51,542 bases of DNA from Rhodanobacter sp. C06. GTDB lineage: Bacteria > Pseudomonadota > Gammaproteobacteria > Xanthomonadales > Rhodanobacteraceae. Each line of letters opens with the position of its first letter. Position 1 is the first letter of the stretch. The translations under genes were made by a program, and so were the position numbers. Positions 20,856 through 28,703 of the stretch are shown in pieces. The notes beneath the pieces were generated by a model, which ran no database searches, was not told where the DNA came from, and saw only the letters and a list, made by a program, of their open reading frames with translations. Location of the stretch: NCBI RefSeq assembly GCF_002001105.1, contig NZ_MUNP01000035.1, positions 1 through 51,542 of the forward strand, in the 5' to 3' direction.

Positions 20856-20980
20856 AGTGCGGCCATGGATGGCCGCCCGTGTGATCTTCGCGATCAGGGA
20901 CGATCGCAATGAATCCCGAGTAGTGCGGCCATGGATGGCCGCCCGTGTGATCTTCGCGACCAAGGATGGTCGCAAAGATC
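20856..20980. repeat. Two 66-bp tandem repeats with covarying hairpins
   Basis: Copies begin at 20856 and 20922, and the first 38 bases are identical. Each copy holds a perfect hairpin gcggccat/gg/atggccgc and a second stem. In copy 1 the second stem is gcgatc...gatcgc (20890-20907). In copy 2 it is gcgacc...ggtcgc (20956-20973), extended by gatctt/aagatc to 20949-20980. A GTAG precedes copy 2 (20920-20923). This is a REP-like element between rodA and mltB and could act as a terminator. Confidence 0.8.
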
Positions 20981-21038
20981 ATGTCATCGAAGTGCATGCT
21001 ACGCTTCGGCGCAATCGTTGCCGATGCCGATACAAGCC

Positions 21039-22049
21039 ATGCCCGTGAATGCCGTGACGCGCCGTTTCCGCAGCCTGTTTCCGCTTGTCCTGCTGTTGAT
21101 CGTCGCGTCGATGCCGGTGTTTGCCGACACGCATCCCGGCCAATCCGCGCTGGTGCAGGAGGTGGCGCGCGACACCGGCAAGGATCCCGTCGCGCTGAAC
21201 GCGCTGCTCGACCAGGCGAAGTTGCAGCAAAGCATCATCGACGCGATGAACCGCCCGGCCGAGTCCAAGCCGTGGAGCGCGTACCGGCCGATCTTCCTCA
21301 CCCCCCAACGCATCGACGACGGCGTGGCGTTCTACCGCGAGCACCGCGCGCTGCTGGAAAGCATCGGCAAGCAGTATGGGGTGGCTCCACAGTACATCGT
21401 GGCGATCCTCGGCGTGGAGACGTCCTACGGGCGCAACACCGGCAAGTACAAGGTGCTGGATGCGCTGGTGACGCTGGGTTTCTACTACCCGAAGCGCGCG
21501 AAGTATTTCCGCCAGCAGCTGAAGACCTTGCTGGAGCTGCCGGACAACCACCTCGCCGGCCCGCTGGACACGCTCGCCGGCTCCTACGCCGGCGCCCAGG
21601 GCTGGGGCCAGTTCATGCCCGACAGCATCCGTGATTATGCGGTGGACGCGGACGGCGACGGCCGCATCGACCTGATGAACTCGCTGCCCGACATCCTCGC
21701 CAGCGTCGCGAATTATTTCGCGAAGCACGGCTGGGTCGATGGTGGTCCGGTGGCGGCGCGCGCGCAGCCGGACGGCGCAGCCAAGCCGCTGGGCGACTGG
21801 CAGGCGAAGCCGCAGTGGCCGCTGGAGCAACTGGAAGCCTGGGGCTACGCTCCGTTCCAGCACCTGAATCCGGGCGAGCCGACCAGCCTGCTCACGCTCG
21901 ATGGGCTGAGCGGTCCGGAGCAGTGGTTCACCTTCAACAATTTCCAGGTGATCACCACCTACAACCGTAGCCCGATGTACGCGATGGCGGTGAACCAGCT
22001 GGCGCAGGCGATCATGGACGGCGTGCGCAGCGCGGACCGCGTGCAATGA
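21039..22049 (+). CDS. mltB: Lytic murein transglycosylase B (SLT type 3)
   Basis: This protein of about 336 residues has a signal peptide (FPLVLLLIVASMPVFA) and no lipobox, so it is periplasmic and not a lipoprotein like enteric MltB. The catalytic Glu is in ILGVETSYGRNTGKYK. Also present are YYPKRAKYFRQQL, SYAGAQGWGQFMPDSIRDYAVD and the EF-like loop DADGDGRIDLMN. It cuts glycan strands to 1,6-anhydro ends. Neither the ATG at 21039 nor the one at 21024 has a good ribosome site. I prefer 21039 because it gives a normal signal peptide. The stop overlaps the rlpA ATG. Confidence 0.9.
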   Translation: MPVNAVTRRFRSLFPLVLLLIVASMPVFADTHPGQSALVQEVARDTGKDPVALNALLDQAKLQQSIIDAMNRPAESKPWSAYRPIFLTPQRIDDGVAFYREHRALLESIGKQYGVAPQYIVAILGVETSYGRNTGKYKVLDALVTLGFYYPKRAKYFRQQLKTLLELPDNHLAGPLDTLAGSYAGAQGWGQFMPDSIRDYAVDADGDGRIDLMNSLPDILASVANYFAKHGWVDGGPVAARAQPDGAAKPLGDWQAKPQWPLEQLEAWGYAPFQHLNPGEPTSLLTLDGLSGPEQWFTFNNFQVITTYNRSPMYAMAVNQLAQAIMDGVRSADRVQ

Positions 22050-22966
22050 GGTTCTGGCGCGGCCTGGCGCTGCTGGCGGCGGCCTTGGCGCTGAGCGCCT
22101 GCGGCGGTCGTCACGCCACCCGGCCCGCCGGGTCGACGGTGGCAGGCCAGAGCCAGAGCCAAGGCACGCGCCACGGCTGGTTCCACCGTGGCGACGACAC
22201 CAGCCTGCCGCAGGACCGCCGCTACGGCGACAAGACCGACAGCTCGCCCACCGGCGCGCCGCCGGCCTTCATCGCCACCTTGCCCGAGCCGGTGCCTAAG
22301 GCCGAGCCACGCTCGCTGTACGGCAACAAGTCGCCGTATACCGTGCTGGGCCAGACTTATCGCGTGCTGCCCAGCGCGCGCGGCTACGACGAGCGTGGCA
22401 TTGCCTCGTTCTACGGCAACAAGTTCCACGGCTACAAGACCTCGAACCTCGAGGACTACGACATGTACCAGTTCACCGCCGCCAGCAAGGTGTTGCCGCT
22501 GCCGAGCTACGCGCGGGTGACCAACCTGGCGAACGGCAAGAGCGTGATCGTGCGCGTCAACGACCGTGGGCCGTTCCACGAGAACCGCATCATCGACCTG
22601 TCCTATGCCGCCGCGGTGCGCATCGGCGTCTGGCCGAAGGGCACCGGGCTGGTCGAGGTGCAGGGCATCGATCCGTCCGCTCCGGGCGGGGAACCGCCGG
22701 CGCCGCACACGGTCACAGCCGACGCCGGATCGCCGGGCATCTACCTGCAGGTGGGCGCGTTCTCCGATCCGGCGAATGCCGAGCGGGTGGCCGCGCAACT
22801 GCGCCAGGCCAACTTCGCGCCGGTGCAGGTGGAGCAGGTTCAGGTCAACGGCCGCACCATTCGCCGCGTGCGGGTAGGCCCGCTGGACGGCGTGGATCGC
22901 GCCGATCAGGTGACCGCCCGCATCGAGGGCATGGGGCTGCCGCGGCCGCAGGTCGCGGTAGACTGA
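22046..22966 (+). CDS. rlpA: Septal lytic transglycosylase lipoprotein RlpA
   Basis: This 306-residue protein has a lipoprotein signal with lipobox LSAC at residue 20. The double-psi beta-barrel domain runs from about 110 to 205, with GIASFYGNKFHG, the conserved Glu in SNLEDYDM, and the Asp and His in VNDRGPFHENRIIDLS. A C-terminal SPOR domain starts at GIYLQVGAFSDPANA and binds denuded glycan. RlpA cleaves glycan strands lacking peptide stems. The usual N-G-E near the catalytic Glu is N-L-E here, a mild departure. It is coupled to mltB and followed by dacA. Confidence 0.93.
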   Translation: MRFWRGLALLAAALALSACGGRHATRPAGSTVAGQSQSQGTRHGWFHRGDDTSLPQDRRYGDKTDSSPTGAPPAFIATLPEPVPKAEPRSLYGNKSPYTVLGQTYRVLPSARGYDERGIASFYGNKFHGYKTSNLEDYDMYQFTAASKVLPLPSYARVTNLANGKSVIVRVNDRGPFHENRIIDLSYAAAVRIGVWPKGTGLVEVQGIDPSAPGGEPPAPHTVTADAGSPGIYLQVGAFSDPANAERVAAQLRQANFAPVQVEQVQVNGRTIRRVRVGPLDGVDRADQVTARIEGMGLPRPQVAVD

Positions 22967-23033
22967 GCGGTGTTTTTCCATTGGCGGCGTCCGCCGGCGC
23001 CGTGTTGCAACCTATTTCGGACCACAGACCACG

Positions 23034-24299
23034 ATGAGCTTTCTCCGCCGCATCCTGACCCCGTTCGCCGTCGCCGCGCTGGTGGCCGGTACCGCCGTTG
23101 CCCAGACGCCGCCGGCGCCGTCGCATCCCGTGCCCACGGTGCCGCGCCCGGTGGTCCCGGCGATGCCGGTGCCGCCGCCGCCGGACGTGGATGCGCAGAG
23201 CTGGGTGCTGATGGACTACGCCACCGGCCAGATCCTCGCCTCGAAGAACCCCGACGAGCGCCGCGCGCCGGCCTCGCTGACCAAGGTGATGACCGACTAC
23301 GTGGTCTCCGCCGAGATCGCCAACGGCCGCGTCCACAACAGCGACCAGGTCAACATCAGCGAGCACGCCTGGCGCAGCGGCGGTGGCGGCACCGACGGCT
23401 CCACCAGCTTCCTCAAGCTCAACAGCAAGGTGGAACTGGACGACTTGCTGAAGGGCATGATCATCCAGTCCGGCAACGACGCGGCGATCGCGCTGGCCGA
23501 GCACACCGCCGGCTCCGAGGATGCGTTCGCGAACCTGATGAACGCCTATGCCAAGCAGTTGGGCATGGTCAACACGCACTTCTCCAACGCCTCCGGCTAC
23601 CCGGTGGACGACCACTACTCGACCGCGCGCGACATCGCGGTGCTGTCGCGTGCGCTGATCCACGACTTCCCGGAGGACTATGCGATCTCCAAGATCAAGG
23701 AGTTCGAGTGGAACGGCATCAAGCAGCAGAACCGCAATGCGCTGCTGTGGCGCGATCCTTCCGTGGACGGCATCAAGACCGGCCACACCGCGGCCGCCGG
23801 CTTCTGCCTCGCCGCCTCGGCCAAGCGCGGCGACGAGCGCATGATCGCGGTGGTGATGGGCTCCAGCACCGACAAGGGCCGCGCCGACGCGGCAATGGCC
23901 TTGCTCAACTACGGCTTCCGCTTCTACGAGACGCACAAGCTGTACGACGCCGGCAAGCCGCTGGTGACTCCGCGGCTGTGGAAGGGCGAGGCGAACCAGC
24001 TGCCGATCGGCGTGGCCGAGCCGGTGCTGGTGACCGTGAAGACCGGCCAGTACGACCAGCTCAAGGCCACCATGGACATTCCTTCCACCCTGATCGCCCC
24101 GTTCAAGAAGGGCCAGCAGGTGGGCACGTTGCGCATCGCGCTGGACGGCCAGCCGATCCAGAGCGTGCCGCTGATCGCGCTGAACGACGCGCCGCAGGGC
24201 GGCTTCTTCTCGCGGCTGTGGGATTCGATCCTGCTGTGGTTCCACGGCAACAAGAAGGTCGACGCGCCCGCGCCGGCCGCGGCGACGGGCACGAAGTGA
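23034..24299 (+). CDS. dacA: D-alanyl-D-alanine carboxypeptidase (PBP5/6 type)
   Basis: This 421-residue protein has a signal peptide, then a Pro/Val-rich stretch (residues 25-52) unusual for PBP5. The active-site motifs are S81-L-T-K84 (PASLTKVM), SGN (IQSGNDAAIAL) and KTG (DGIKTGHT). The PBP5-C beta domain ends in an amphipathic membrane anchor (FFSRLWDSILLWFHGNKK) followed by an Ala-rich tail. It trims pentapeptide stems. Its place after rlpA and before ybeD-lipB-lipA is the same as in E. coli. Confidence 0.95.
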   Translation: MSFLRRILTPFAVAALVAGTAVAQTPPAPSHPVPTVPRPVVPAMPVPPPPDVDAQSWVLMDYATGQILASKNPDERRAPASLTKVMTDYVVSAEIANGRVHNSDQVNISEHAWRSGGGGTDGSTSFLKLNSKVELDDLLKGMIIQSGNDAAIALAEHTAGSEDAFANLMNAYAKQLGMVNTHFSNASGYPVDDHYSTARDIAVLSRALIHDFPEDYAISKIKEFEWNGIKQQNRNALLWRDPSVDGIKTGHTAAAGFCLAASAKRGDERMIAVVMGSSTDKGRADAAMALLNYGFRFYETHKLYDAGKPLVTPRLWKGEANQLPIGVAEPVLVTVKTGQYDQLKATMDIPSTLIAPFKKGQQVGTLRIALDGQPIQSVPLIALNDAPQGGFFSRLWDSILLWFHGNKKVDAPAPAAATGTK

Positions 24300-24589
24300 T
24301 GCACGAGATCGATTTCAGCCAGGCGAAGCGGGAAGGCAAGGGCTTCCAGTTTCCCGGCGAGTTCGAGATCACCGCGGTGGGCAACGCCAGTGCGGGGCTA
24401 CCCACCCGCGTGCCGCAGCTGCTGGAGCGCGCCGGCCTGCACGTGCTGCACGAGACGGTGAAGCACCGCCACTCCGGTGGCGGCAACTACGTCTCGGTCA
24501 CGGTGAGCTTCCGCTGCACCGACCGCGAGCAGTACGACAGCGCGCACGCGGTGCTGCGGGCGGACCCGGATATCCGGTACACGATGTGA
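24299..24589 (+). CDS. ybeD: DUF493/UPF0250 family protein YbeD
   Basis: This 96-residue small alpha/beta protein of the DUF493 family shows the family pattern FQFPGEFEITAVG, then KHRHSGGGNYVSVTVSF and the end ADPDIRYTM. The fold resembles ACT-like regulatory domains, and its exact role is not known. It begins on the last base of the dacA stop (tgATG). It lies between dacA and lipB, as in many gammaproteobacteria, so a link to lipoate or cell-wall control is often suggested but not proven. Confidence 0.92.
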   Translation: MHEIDFSQAKREGKGFQFPGEFEITAVGNASAGLPTRVPQLLERAGLHVLHETVKHRHSGGGNYVSVTVSFRCTDREQYDSAHAVLRADPDIRYTM

Positions 24590-24612
24590 CGAGCCGGTTG
24601 TGACGAGCCGGC
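24585..24612 (+). repeat. 14-bp tandem repeat over the ybeD stop codon
   Basis: tgtgacgagccgg plus one base occurs twice in a row (24585-24598 and 24599-24612). The first copy contains the ybeD stop. It is a short slip duplication with no visible function. Confidence 0.65.
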
Positions 24613-24699
24613 CGTGACCGGCAGGACGGCCGCCGCGCCGCCCTTGGCTTTCCGCCGGCCGGCCGCATCTTTTCCCTTCCTGTTTTGCCAGGTTTCGCC

Positions 24700-25368
24700 A
24701 TGTCCCTGCCGCTCAAGATCCGTCGTCTCGGCCGCCAGCCCTACGCGACGACATGGCAGGCGATGAGCGCGTTCACCGATAACCGCACCGCCGACACGGT
24801 GGACGAGTTCTGGCTGCTGGAACACGACCCGGTGTTCACCCTGGGACAGGCCGGCAAGATGGAGCACGTGCTGGCGCCGGGCGAGATTCCGGTGATCCCG
24901 GTGGATCGCGGCGGCCAGGTCACCTACCACGGCCCCGGCCAGATCGTGGGCTACCCGCTGATCGACCTGCGCCGCGCCGGGCTGGGCGTGCGCGAGCTGG
25001 TCAACCGGATCGAGCAGGCGATCATCGATACGCTGGCGCACTGGAATATCGTTGCCGCACGCCGCGAAGGCGCGCCGGGTGTCTACGTAGCCGACGCCAA
25101 GGTGGCTGCGCTGGGCCTGCGCGTGCGCCGCGGCTGCAGCTTCCACGGGCTGGCCTTCAACGTGAACATGAACCTTGAGCCTTTTCATCGCATCAACCCT
25201 TGCGGCTACAAGGGTTTGGCCGTGACCCAGGTGCTAGACTTGGGCGGCCCGTCGCGGTTGGCGGAGGTGGAAGATGCGCTGGTGGAGGAGTTCTGCCGCC
25301 AGTTCGGTTTCCGCGCCGAGCCTGCCGCCCCCGTGATCCCCGAACTGCCCGCGCGCGCGGCGGTCTGA
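24700..25368 (+). CDS. lipB: Octanoyl-ACP:protein octanoyltransferase LipB
   Basis: This 222-residue protein has the LipB substrate motif [18 protein letters not shown] (about residues 70-87), the catalytic lysine K134 in [10 protein letters not shown], and the acyl-cysteine C168 in INPCGYKGL. It transfers octanoate from acyl carrier protein to lipoyl domains. I use the ATG at 24700, with AGG 7 bases upstream. The TTG at 24685 adds five residues and has no better site. lipA follows 10 bases after its stop. Confidence 0.96.
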   Translation: MSLPLKIRRLGRQPYATTWQAMSAFTDNRTADTVDEFWLLEHDPVFTLGQAGKMEHVLAPGEIPVIPVDRGGQVTYHGPGQIVGYPLIDLRRAGLGVRELVNRIEQAIIDTLAHWNIVAARREGAPGVYVADAKVAALGLRVRRGCSFHGLAFNVNMNLEPFHRINPCGYKGLAVTQVLDLGGPSRLAEVEDALVEEFCRQFGFRAEPAAPVIPELPARAAV

Positions 25369-25378
25369 GCCGAGATAG

Positions 25379-26380
25379 ATGAGCGACGTCTCCGTTTCCC
25401 CGAGCAAGACCATCCCCATCAGCGTCGTCAGCGGCGCGCCCGCGGGCGACAAGCAGCTGGGCAACGACAAGATCGCGCTGAACCGCGCCGGCTTCGACAC
25501 CGCGGTGCCCACGCTGCGCAAGCCGAGCTGGATCCGCGTGCGCCTGCCGCAGGGCAACGCCGTGCAGCAGCTGAAGGCGCGCCTGCGCGAGAACGCGCTG
25601 GTGACAGTGTGCGAGGAAGCCAGCTGCCCGAACATCCACGAGTGCTTCAGCAAGGGCACCGCCACCTTCATGATCCTGGGCGAGGTGTGCACGCGGCGCT
25701 GCTCGTTCTGCGACGTGGCGCATGGCCGGCCGGCCGCGCCCGATCCGCTGGAGCCGGCGCGCCTGGCGCAGACGATTGCCGACATGCGCCTGAAGTACGT
25801 GGTGATCACCTCGGTGGACCGCGACGACCTGCGCGACGGCGGCGCCGAGCATTTCGCCGCCTGCATCCGCGCCACGCGCCACGCCAGCCCCGACATCCGC
25901 ATCGAGATCCTCACGCCGGACTTCCGCGGCAAGGGCCGCATGGAGCGCGCGCTGGAAGTGCTGAAGGACTTCCCGCCGGACGTGTTCAACCACAATCTGG
26001 AAACCGTGCCGCACCTCTACCGCGAAGTGCGTCCGGGCGCCGACTACCAGTGGTCGCTGGACCTGCTCAAGCGCTTCAAGGCGCAGCATCCCGACGTGCC
26101 GACCAAGTCCGGCATCATGCTGGGCCTGGGCGAGACGATGGACCAGGTGATCGAGACGATGCGTGATTTACGCGCCCACGACGTCGAGATGATCACCATC
26201 GGCCAGTACCTGCAGCCCACGCCGCACCATCACCCGGTGGTGCGCTACTGGACGCCCGAAGAATTCGACGACCTGCGCAGGGAGGGCGAGGCGATGGGCT
26301 TCCATCACGTCGCCTCCGGCCCGCTGGTGCGTTCCTCCTACCACGCCGACCTGCAGGCCCACGCGGCCGGCGTCGCCTAA
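25379..26380 (+). CDS. lipA: Lipoyl synthase LipA
   Basis: This 333-residue radical-SAM enzyme has the auxiliary cluster cysteines C78, C83 and C89 ([12 protein letters not shown]) and the SAM-cluster cysteines C104, C108 and C111 (CTRRCSFC). The end of the family, [14 protein letters not shown], is complete and includes the RSSY serine that binds the auxiliary cluster. It inserts two sulfurs into octanoyl groups on lipoyl domains. It is in one operon with lipB and follows the same order as in E. coli. Confidence 0.97.
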   Translation: MSDVSVSPSKTIPISVVSGAPAGDKQLGNDKIALNRAGFDTAVPTLRKPSWIRVRLPQGNAVQQLKARLRENALVTVCEEASCPNIHECFSKGTATFMILGEVCTRRCSFCDVAHGRPAAPDPLEPARLAQTIADMRLKYVVITSVDRDDLRDGGAEHFAACIRATRHASPDIRIEILTPDFRGKGRMERALEVLKDFPPDVFNHNLETVPHLYREVRPGADYQWSLDLLKRFKAQHPDVPTKSGIMLGLGETMDQVIETMRDLRAHDVEMITIGQYLQPTPHHHPVVRYWTPEEFDDLRREGEAMGFHHVASGPLVRSSYHADLQAHAAGVA

Positions 26381-26401
26381 CTCCCGAGAGTCGCCATCCC
26401 C

Positions 26402-28651
26402 ATGACCTTCCGTCCCGCGTTGGCCCTGCTGCTGGCCTTGACCGTCACCTGCACCTACGCGCAGTCGGCCGCCGACCTCGGCGCCGGCGGCAACCGCAAG
26501 GCGGCCGTGTGGCCGCTCAAGCCCACCGCCACCCAGGCGCAGGCGGCGCAGCTGTCGGCGCGCTTCCTCACCCGCTTCCATTACGACGCGCAGCCGCTCG
26601 ACGACGCGATGTCGGCGAAGATCTACAAGGACTACTTCAAGCTGCTCGACAGCGACAAGGTGTTCTTCACCCAGCAGGACATGGACCAGTTCGCGCCGCT
26701 GAAGACCAAGCTGGACGACGCGATCTGGAACCAGGACCTCAGCGCGCCGTTCGACATCTACAACAAGTTCCTCGAACGGGCGGTGCAGCGCATGACTTAC
26801 GCGCGCAGCCTGCTCAAGGACGGCTTCAGCTTCGACGGCGACGAGAGCTACGACTACGACCGCAAGAACGCCAGCTGGGCGAAGGACGACGCGGCACTGG
26901 ACGAGCTGTGGCGCAAGCGCACCATGAACGACTGGCTGCGGCTCAAGCTCGCGGGCAAGAGCGACGATGAGATCCGCAAGACGCTGACCAAGCGCTATAC
27001 CAACTACATCGAGCGCCTGAAGCAGCTGGATGGCGAGGACGCGTTCCAGACCTTCATGACCGCGTATGCCGAGACCACCGATCCGCATACCGACTATCTG
27101 AGCCCGCGCCAGGCGGAGAACTTCGCGATCCAGATGAAGCTCTCGCTGGAGGGTATCGGCGCCCAGCTGCAGGCGCGCGACGACTACACCATGATCTTCT
27201 CGCTGGTGCCCGGCGGCCCGGCGGAGAAGTCCGGCAAGCTCAAGCCCGGCGATCGCATCGTGGGCGTGGGCCAGGGCGACAGCGGCCCGGTCACCGACGT
27301 GATCGGCTGGCGCCTCGACGACGTGGTCAACCTGATCCGCGGCAAGAAGGACACCACGGTACGGCTGGAGATCCTGCCCGCCGACGCCGGCCCCGACGGC
27401 AAGCACGAGCTGATCAGCCTGGTGCGCAAGAAGGTCAACATCGAGGAAAGCGCGGCCAAGAAGAAGATCCTCGACATCAAGGACGGCGACGTCGTGCGCA
27501 AGATCGGCGTGATCGACCTGCCGAGCTTCTACTCCGACTTCGGCGCACGCAGCGAAGGCGACAAGGATTACCGCAGCGCCACCCGTGACGTCGCCAAGCT
27601 GCTGGTCGAGCTGAAGGCGGCCGGCGTGCAGGGCGTGATCGTGGACCTGCGCAACAACGGTGGCGGCTCGCTGGCCGAGGCCGACTCGATGACCGGCCTG
27701 TTCACCGGCAAGGGTCCGGTGGTGCAGGTGCGCGACGCGCGCGGCCAGGTCGACGTGCAGGGCGCGGACAACGCCGACTCGGTATGGAACGGCCCGCTGG
27801 CGGTGCTGGTGAACCGCGGCACCGCCTCGGCTTCGGAGATCTTCTCCGCCGCGATCCAGGACTACGGCCGCGGCCTGGTCATCGGCACGCCCACCTTCGG
27901 CAAGGGCACCGTGCAGACCCTGATCGACCTCGACCGCTTCAGCCAGAACACCGACGGCAAGCCGCAGTACGGCGAGCTGAAGATGACGGTGCAGGAATTC
28001 TTCCGCATCAACGGCGGTTCCACCCAGATCAAGGGCGTGACCCCGGACCTGGAGTTCCCGAAGAATGGCGACGCCAAGGACTTCGGCGAATCCACCTACG
28101 ACAACGCGCTGCCGTGGACGCACATCGCGCCCGCCGACTACAAGCCGGAGGGCGACCTGAAGGGCTACCTGCCGCAGCTGGAAAGCCTGCACGCCGCCCG
28201 CGCGGCGAAGTCGCCGTCGTGGAAGCTGATGCTGGACGAGCTGGCGCAGTACAAGACGATGCGCGCCAAGACCACGGTGTCGCTGAACTTCGCCAAGCGC
28301 GAGGCCGAGCGCAAGCAGCTGGACGCGATCCAGGCCAGCTTCCGTGCGCGCCAGAAGGCGATCGACGGCAGCGACGCCTACCTCAAGGACGAGGACAGCA
28401 CGCTGGACGACGGCCTCGACCCCGGCGAGCGCAGCCTGAAGAGCGAGCTGCAGCAGGAAAAGGACGCCAAGAAGGCACCCGACGCCCAACTGCGCGAGGC
28501 CGCGCACATCGTGGCCGACGAGGTCGGCTTGCTGAAGGCCGATCCCAAGCTGGGCGCCGTCATCCTGCCGCCCGGCAGCAACTACCTCGCCACCGTGCTG
28601 GCCGGCGCCGACAAGCCCGCGGCTGCGGCCTCCACCGCCGCGACGCACTGA
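26402..28651 (+). CDS. prc: Tail-specific protease Prc (C-terminal processing peptidase)
   Basis: This 749-residue protein has a signal peptide (cleavage near TYAQS), an N-terminal helical domain, a PDZ domain (about residues 240-320, LEGIGAQLQ...PGGPAEKSGKLKPGDRIVGVG) and the S41 serine protease core. The catalytic Ser476 is in GTASASEIF and Lys501 in FGKGTVQ. Their 25-residue spacing is as in E. coli Prc. A C-terminal helical domain follows. In the periplasm it degrades proteins with nonpolar C-termini and controls cell-wall hydrolases, which fits the cell-wall block upstream. It starts 21 bases after lipA. Confidence 0.95.
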   Translation: MTFRPALALLLALTVTCTYAQSAADLGAGGNRKAAVWPLKPTATQAQAAQLSARFLTRFHYDAQPLDDAMSAKIYKDYFKLLDSDKVFFTQQDMDQFAPLKTKLDDAIWNQDLSAPFDIYNKFLERAVQRMTYARSLLKDGFSFDGDESYDYDRKNASWAKDDAALDELWRKRTMNDWLRLKLAGKSDDEIRKTLTKRYTNYIERLKQLDGEDAFQTFMTAYAETTDPHTDYLSPRQAENFAIQMKLSLEGIGAQLQARDDYTMIFSLVPGGPAEKSGKLKPGDRIVGVGQGDSGPVTDVIGWRLDDVVNLIRGKKDTTVRLEILPADAGPDGKHELISLVRKKVNIEESAAKKKILDIKDGDVVRKIGVIDLPSFYSDFGARSEGDKDYRSATRDVAKLLVELKAAGVQGVIVDLRNNGGGSLAEADSMTGLFTGKGPVVQVRDARGQVDVQGADNADSVWNGPLAVLVNRGTASASEIFSAAIQDYGRGLVIGTPTFGKGTVQTLIDLDRFSQNTDGKPQYGELKMTVQEFFRINGGSTQIKGVTPDLEFPKNGDAKDFGESTYDNALPWTHIAPADYKPEGDLKGYLPQLESLHAARAAKSPSWKLMLDELAQYKTMRAKTTVSLNFAKREAERKQLDAIQASFRARQKAIDGSDAYLKDEDSTLDDGLDPGERSLKSELQQEKDAKKAPDAQLREAAHIVADEVGLLKADPKLGAVILPPGSNYLATVLAGADKPAAAASTAATH

Positions 28652-28671
28652 GCGTTCGCGCGCAATATCGA

Positions 28672-28701
28672 CGACCAGGGGCGCTTCGGCGCCCCTGGTC
28701 G
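28672..28701. terminator. Bidirectional terminator between prc and the sulfotransferase
   Basis: A 13-bp perfect stem (cgaccaggggcgc and its complement) closes a stable TTCG tetraloop, with a short T-run on the plus side. It sits exactly between two convergent genes. Confidence 0.85.
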
Positions 28702-28703
28702 TT

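Noticed and set aside
21018-21035. A GCCGATAC sequence before mltB as a FliA promoter
   Set aside because: There is no TAAA or TCAA 15 bases upstream, and the sequence overlaps the start region of the gene.
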